Source: an uncultured Collinsella sp. (GTDB taxonomy: Bacteria; Actinomycetota; Coriobacteriia; Coriobacteriales; Coriobacteriaceae). From it: DNA of 27,711 nt. Below, piece after piece: positions 24,264 to 27,711 of the stretch. The position numbers were made by a program, and so were the translations under genes. Numbering within the stretch: the first letter of the stretch is position 1; each line of letters opens with the position of its first letter. The stretch lies in assembly GCA_902482185.1 (NCBI GenBank), contig CABSZR010000002.1, positions 1 through 27,711 of the forward strand, given 5' to 3'. Under the pieces are notes generated by a model that saw only the letters and a list, made by a program, of their open reading frames with translations, was not told the origin of the DNA and searched no databases.

Positions 24264-24501
24264 GGAAATAGAGACACCTGTTGAAAACTTGTCGAAACCA
24301 CGGGCATAAGGTGTCTAAAACCCAATCCGCGGTGATGAAAAGTTTTGCGCAGGTTTTGAACGTGGAAAACCACCCCTGTTGCACACAGGTTGCTGTCGAT
24401 TCTCTTTCTGGGTCTGACCTGCGTCTTTGTGAGTAATCAACAGTTTCGTCAGTGCTATTACTATTATTAAGATATTTATATCTATAGAAAGGTATTAAAA
24501 G
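24264..24501. other. Putative oriC: dnaA-dnaN intergenic region
   Basis: This 238-bp spacer carries TTTTCAACA on the minus strand (24279-24287), TTTTCCACG on the minus strand (24361-24369), a weak box TAATCAACA (24434-24442), an inverted repeat GACACCT/AGGTGTC (24273-24279, 24309-24315) and CCTGT/ACAGG (24376-24390). The last 50 bp before dnaN are strongly A+T rich (from 24451), a good candidate unwinding element, and begin with a DnaA-trio-like array. Location, box cluster, A+T-rich segment and the change of coding direction nearby make this the likely origin. Confidence 0.75.
24455..24469 (-). other. DnaA-trio-like element
   Basis: The plus strand reads CTA-TTA-CTA-TTA-TTA, that is TAA/TAG triplets on the complementary strand. 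This is the repeated 3'-(G/A)AT-5' pattern on which DnaA assembles on single-stranded DNA in Bacillus. It sits 12 nt after the weak box at 24434-24442 and directly before the A+T-rich stretch, the expected order. Confidence 0.6.
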
Positions 24502-25605
24502 ATGAAGTTCACCGTCAGCCAGAGCTCGCTTACACAAGCCATCGGCGTCGTTATGAAGGGTGTCGCTTCGGCATCCACCCTTCCCATCCTGTCGGGCGTG
24601 CTCGTCAAGGCGCAAGACGGCATCTTGGAATTCCAGACCTCTAACTACACCATCTCGATCCGTCATCGCATCGCGGCGCATGTCGAAGAAGAGGGCGAGA
24701 TGGTTATCCCCTGTAAGATGCTCTCCAATATCACCAAGACTCTCCCCGATGCCCCGGTCACCTTTGAGCTGTCCGAGCGCCAGGTGCTGATCAGTTGCGA
24801 GAAGAGCTCGTTCCGCCTGAACACGCTCGATGCCAATGACTTCCCCGAGTTTCCGGCCTATGCCATCGAGAGTGCCGTGGAGCTGCCGACCGATATCTTG
24901 TCCGAGATGGTCGGCCGCGTGTGGCGCGTCACCTCGACCGACAAGGCTCGCCCCATCCTGGGCGGCGTGCACATGAAGGTCGAGAACAACACCGTGCGCC
25001 TGGTGGCGACCGATTCCTTCCGCTTGGCCGTGTGCGATACGCAGGTCGAGACCTCGACCCTCGAGGGCTCCTTTGAGCTCAACGTTCCGGCTGACGCCTT
25101 TAACGACGCACTGAACATCATGGCCAGCCAGGCGACCATCATGATCGGGGCTACCGACACCCAGGTCGTCTTTGAGGCCGGCAACACCACCTACGTGTCG
25201 CGTCGTATCGAGGGCGTGTACCCCAACTACAAGCAGCTCATCCCCGATTCGTGCGTGACGAGCGTCAAGATCGACGTCGCCGCCTTTAACGCCGCCCTCA
25301 AGCGCGTGGCCGTTATCGCGAGCGCCAACCCCGCCGTCAAGTTCGAGATCGATGTCGAGAACGGGCAGATGGGCCTGTCCTCCATTTCCAATGACCAGGA
25401 CCTTGCGCAGGAGACGATCGATGTCGAGGCCGAGGGCGAGTCGGGCACCATCGCCTTCAACTACCACTACATCTTCGGCTGCCTCAATGCCCTGTCCAAG
25501 GAGAAGGAGATCATGCTGGAGCTCAAGAGCTACTCGCAGGCGGGCATCTTCAAGTCCTACGACAAGATCAACTACCTGTACCTGGTTATGCCGGTCCGCA
25601 TCTAG
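24502..25605 (+). CDS. dnaN: DNA polymerase III beta sliding clamp
   Basis: The 367-residue clamp is of typical family length: MKFTVSQSSLTQAIGVVMKG, a central ARPILGGVHMKVENNTVRLVATDSFRLA and a C-terminal YLYLVMPVRI, which is the conserved clamp end. Three repeated clamp domains form a ring dimer that tethers polymerase and mismatch and repair partners. A GAAAGG site lies 11 bases before the ATG. It is first in the dnaN-recF-dciA run. Confidence 0.97.
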   Translation: MKFTVSQSSLTQAIGVVMKGVASASTLPILSGVLVKAQDGILEFQTSNYTISIRHRIAAHVEEEGEMVIPCKMLSNITKTLPDAPVTFELSERQVLISCEKSSFRLNTLDANDFPEFPAYAIESAVELPTDILSEMVGRVWRVTSTDKARPILGGVHMKVENNTVRLVATDSFRLAVCDTQVETSTLEGSFELNVPADAFNDALNIMASQATIMIGATDTQVVFEAGNTTYVSRRIEGVYPNYKQLIPDSCVTSVKIDVAAFNAALKRVAVIASANPAVKFEIDVENGQMGLSSISNDQDLAQETIDVEAEGESGTIAFNYHYIFGCLNALSKEKEIMLELKSYSQAGIFKSYDKINYLYLVMPVRI

Positions 25606-25615
25606 CAACCGCCCT

Positions 25616-26722
25616 ATGACCATGTTCGCCCGCGATCTTTCCGTCGCGCACTACCGCAGCTTCGATAGTTATCGCCTTGCCCTGGACGAGGGCGTGACGA
25701 TACTTGCGGGACCCAACGCGGCGGGAAAGACCAATCTCATAGAGGCGCTGCAGCTGCTGACGAGCGGCGCCTCGTTTAGGCATCCGACCGCAGCCGAGCT
25801 CGTCCATGATGGCGTGGGCTCGTGCAAGGTCGAGCTGAGGCTCGAGGGCGACGGCCGCGTGCTTGATATGGGATTGAGCGTGGAGGACGGTAAGCGCTCG
25901 TTTAGCCGCAACGGCAAGAGGTGCTCTGCCGCCGGTGTGCGCGGGGCTCTGCCGAGCGTGCTGTTTTGCCCCGACCATCTGGACATGGTTAAGCGAGGCG
26001 CCAGTGTGCGCCGCGCCGCCCTCGATGACTTTGGCATGCAGCTGAGCGCACGTTATGCCGATCTTGCGAGCACCTATGGACGCTGCGTGACCCAGCGTAA
26101 CGCCCTGCTCAAGGAGACCTGGTGCTGTCGCGAGATGCTCGGCGCGTGGAACGATTCGATTGCCCGCGCGGGCTCGGCCCTGCTTGTGCACCGGTTGGCC
26201 CTGCTCGACCGGCTGGCGGGCCATGTGCACACTGCCTACGGGCAAGTGGCATCCGGTGAGGCTGCCAACGTGACCTATACGTCCACGCTGGGGGATTTGC
26301 CCCAGGTCGATGATCGCGAAGAGCTGAAGGGCTGGGCGTACGAGCGCATGCTGGCTGCCCTTGATGAGCACGCCGACGAGGAAATTCGCCGCGGCGTGAC
26401 GTTGGTGGGACCGCATCGCGATGAGATTGAGTTTACCGTGGCGGGTCGCTCCGCCCGTTCATTTGCCAGCCAAGGTCAGCAGCGAACGTTGGTTCTGGCC
26501 TGGAAGGTGGCGGAGGTGGCCGTGGCTCGCGATGTCCTGGGCACCGCCCCGTTGCTGCTTTTGGACGACGTGATGAGCGAACTCGACGGCGAACGCCGCG
26601 GTGCTTTTCTGCGGCTGATCGGCGATGATATCCAGACGGTCATAACCACGACCAACCTGGGGTATTTTACCGATGACCTGCTTGATCGAGCCAAGGTGGT
26701 GAGCATGGGTGAGACGTGCTAA
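25616..26722 (+). CDS. recF: DNA replication and repair protein RecF
   Basis: The 368-residue SMC-like ATPase helps load RecA at gaps with RecO and RecR. It has Walker A GPNAAGKT (32-39), the ABC signature SFASQGQQRTLVLAWK (282-297) and Walker B PLLLLDDVMSELD (311-324). ATG 25616 gives the normal N-terminus (MTMFARDLSVAHYRSF); a second Met two codons on is an alternative, and neither has a good ribosome binding site. It starts 10 bp after dnaN, so translation is probably coupled. GC-rich, like its neighbours. Confidence 0.95.
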   Translation: MTMFARDLSVAHYRSFDSYRLALDEGVTILAGPNAAGKTNLIEALQLLTSGASFRHPTAAELVHDGVGSCKVELRLEGDGRVLDMGLSVEDGKRSFSRNGKRCSAAGVRGALPSVLFCPDHLDMVKRGASVRRAALDDFGMQLSARYADLASTYGRCVTQRNALLKETWCCREMLGAWNDSIARAGSALLVHRLALLDRLAGHVHTAYGQVASGEAANVTYTSTLGDLPQVDDREELKGWAYERMLAALDEHADEEIRRGVTLVGPHRDEIEFTVAGRSARSFASQGQQRTLVLAWKVAEVAVARDVLGTAPLLLLDDVMSELDGERRGAFLRLIGDDIQTVITTTNLGYFTDDLLDRAKVVSMGETC

Positions 26723-27272
26723 TTACGAGCGCGAGAGCGAAACGGTTGCCTTCAGTGGATTTTTGAACGCAGAGCGTCAGCGCATCCTGGCGGCCGCGAC
26801 ACCTGAGCGCCGCGCGCAGATGGAGGCTGCCGAGGAGTCGCGCGCGGTCTATCGCGCGTGGAACGCGGTGTGCTCGGGCACGCGCGAGGGGCGGCATGTG
26901 ACGGGCTTGCGCTACCTGCCCGAGTCCAATGAGCTGCTGGTATATCTCGATTCGCCCTCGTGGACGCAGGAAATGACGCTGTTGCGCGAGATCATCCGCG
27001 CGCGCATGGAGCGCGCCGGTGCGCATGTGGACGGCCTGGTGTTCAAAACCACCGCGCCGGGTCACACGCCGCCCGCCGCCAAGCAGCGCCTGCGCCCGGC
27101 GACGACCGAGCGCCCGCCGGCCCCGCACGCCGACCTAAGTGAGGCCGAGCGCACCGAGATTGAGCGCCAAGTGGCGCCCATCGAAGACCAAAAACTGCGC
27201 GAGGCCCTCGAGAACGCCATGAGAGCCAGTGCCGAGTGGGCCAAGGGCGTGCAGAGCAAAAAAGAGCCTTAA
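26709..27272 (+). CDS. dciA: DUF721 protein, DciA-like helicase-loading factor
   Basis: The 187-residue protein has the DUF721 core RAVYRAWNAVCSG...LLVYLDSPSWTQEMTLLREIIRARM (about residues 45-100), followed by a Pro/Arg-rich linker and a charged C-terminal helix. DciA proteins recruit the replicative helicase DnaB in bacteria without DnaC or DnaI, and actinobacterial versions sit between recF and gyrB, as here. The GTG start at 26709 overlaps recF by 14 bp. The N-terminal sequence is weakly conserved, so the exact start is less certain. Confidence 0.85.
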   Translation: MRRANYERESETVAFSGFLNAERQRILAAATPERRAQMEAAEESRAVYRAWNAVCSGTREGRHVTGLRYLPESNELLVYLDSPSWTQEMTLLREIIRARMERAGAHVDGLVFKTTAPGHTPPAAKQRLRPATTERPPAPHADLSEAERTEIERQVAPIEDQKLREALENAMRASAEWAKGVQSKKEP

Positions 27273-27298
27273 ATCGCATCTGGTGGCCTTGTAGAGCC

Positions 27299-27328
27299 AA
27301 ATACCCTCGTTCCCGAGGGTATTTTTTT
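27299..27328 (+). terminator. Terminator of the dnaN-recF-dciA operon
   Basis: The stem AAATACCCTCG / CGAGGGTATTT (27299-27309, 27314-27324, loop TTCC) is followed by more T, a strong rho-independent terminator 26 bp after the dciA stop. Confidence 0.9.
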
Positions 27329-27377
27329 ACGATAAACTAGTAAGGCTGTACACATTTTCTTGACTGAAGGAGGACGT

Positions 27378-27711
27378 GTGGCAAACGAAAACGATTACGA
27401 TGGCGGCGAGATTAAGATTCTCGAAGGTCTCGAGGCCGTTCGTAAGCGCCCGGGCATGTACATTGGCTCGACGAGCGCCAGCGGTCTTCATCACCTGGTG
27501 TGGGAGATCGTTGACAACTCCGTCGACGAGGCCATGGCCGGTTTCTGCACCGAGATCCAGGTGACGGTCCACGCCGACAACTCCATCACGGTCGTCGACA
27601 ACGGGCGCGGCATCCCCGTCGACGAGCACCCTGTTAAAAAGATCCCGACGCTCGAGGTCGTCATGACGATCTTGCACGCCGGCGGTAAGTTCGATAACTC
27701 GGCCTATAAGG
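27378..27711 (+). CDS. gyrB: DNA gyrase subunit B, N-terminal part (runs off window)
   Basis: The first 111 codons read [40 protein letters not shown] and [14 protein letters not shown], the GHKL ATPase start of GyrB (N box with Glu and Asn, G1 box DNGRGI). With GyrA it introduces negative supercoils. The GTG start is preceded by AAGGAGG (27367-27373). ParE is the nearest alternative, but the position after dnaN-recF-dciA favours GyrB. The rest lies beyond the window. Confidence 0.95.
   Translation, partial: MANENDYDGGEIKILEGLEAVRKRPGMYIGSTSASGLHHLVWEIVDNSVDEAMAGFCTEIQVTVHADNSITVVDNGRGIPVDEHPVKKIPTLEVVMTILHAGGKFDNSAYK

Noticed and set aside
25352..25615. Extended recF N-terminus overlapping dnaN
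   Set aside because: The extension is an Arg/Ser-rich shadow of dnaN; RecF homologues begin at the MFARDLSVAHYRSF segment.
24247..25623. 458-codon minus-strand frame opposite dnaN
   Set aside because: dnaN is unmistakable on the plus strand; the antisense frame covers the origin too and has no start signals.

Overview
This window is the replication-origin region of a bacterial chromosome. The organism looks like a moderately high-GC member of the Coriobacteriia (Actinomycetota), most likely Collinsella or a close relative. I infer this from the GC-rich codon use, the dnaN-recF-DUF721-gyrB order, the PafBC-like WYL pair, the thioester/SpaA adhesin and the overall gene set. No rRNA is present, so the genus is a judgement rather than a measurement.

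Layout. Positions 1-767 hold the 5' part of purB (minus strand). A repeat- and hairpin-rich spacer follows, then a tRNA-Gly(CCC) gene (minus). Next comes a large LPXTG-anchored thioester/CnaB adhesin (1564-4995, plus), which converges through a shared terminator on a small membrane protein and a giant, degenerate M28-peptidase-like membrane protein (5062-8472, minus). Two overlapping WYL-domain regulators (8671-10597, plus) converge tail-to-tail on a DnaQ-DinG type exonuclease/helicase and ddl (10594-14447, minus). rlmN is on the plus strand at 14533-15585.

From 15.8 to 20.8 kb lies the classic left flank of an origin, all on the minus strand: rpmH, rnpA, yidD, yidC, khpB(jag), rsmG, parA, parB and a small YtxH-like membrane protein. 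Three perfect parS sites at exact 39-bp spacing sit just upstream of parA. Around 21 kb the coding direction flips. The right side carries, on the plus strand, a GHKL-ATPase/winged-helix protein that I cannot name, dnaA, a dnaA-dnaN intergenic region with origin features, dnaN, recF, a DciA-like gene and the start of gyrB.

The genes form a coherent replication and segregation block. DnaA is the initiator, DciA is expected to help load the replicative helicase, DnaN is the clamp, RecF acts in gap repair, GyrB relieves supercoils, and ParA/ParB/parS segregate the origin. rpmH-rnpA-yidD-yidC-khpB is the usual ribosome/RNase P/membrane-insertion set. The most unusual items are: the GHKL/Gln-Pro-linker/winged-helix protein in the dnaA operon; a DnaA whose DNA-recognition motif reads N-H-S-T instead of D-H-T-T, together with a recurrent non-canonical box TTTTCAACA; a DnaA-trio element; parS-like sites inside dnaA and after rlmN; and the M28-like protein with an approximately 670-residue disordered insert and altered catalytic residues.
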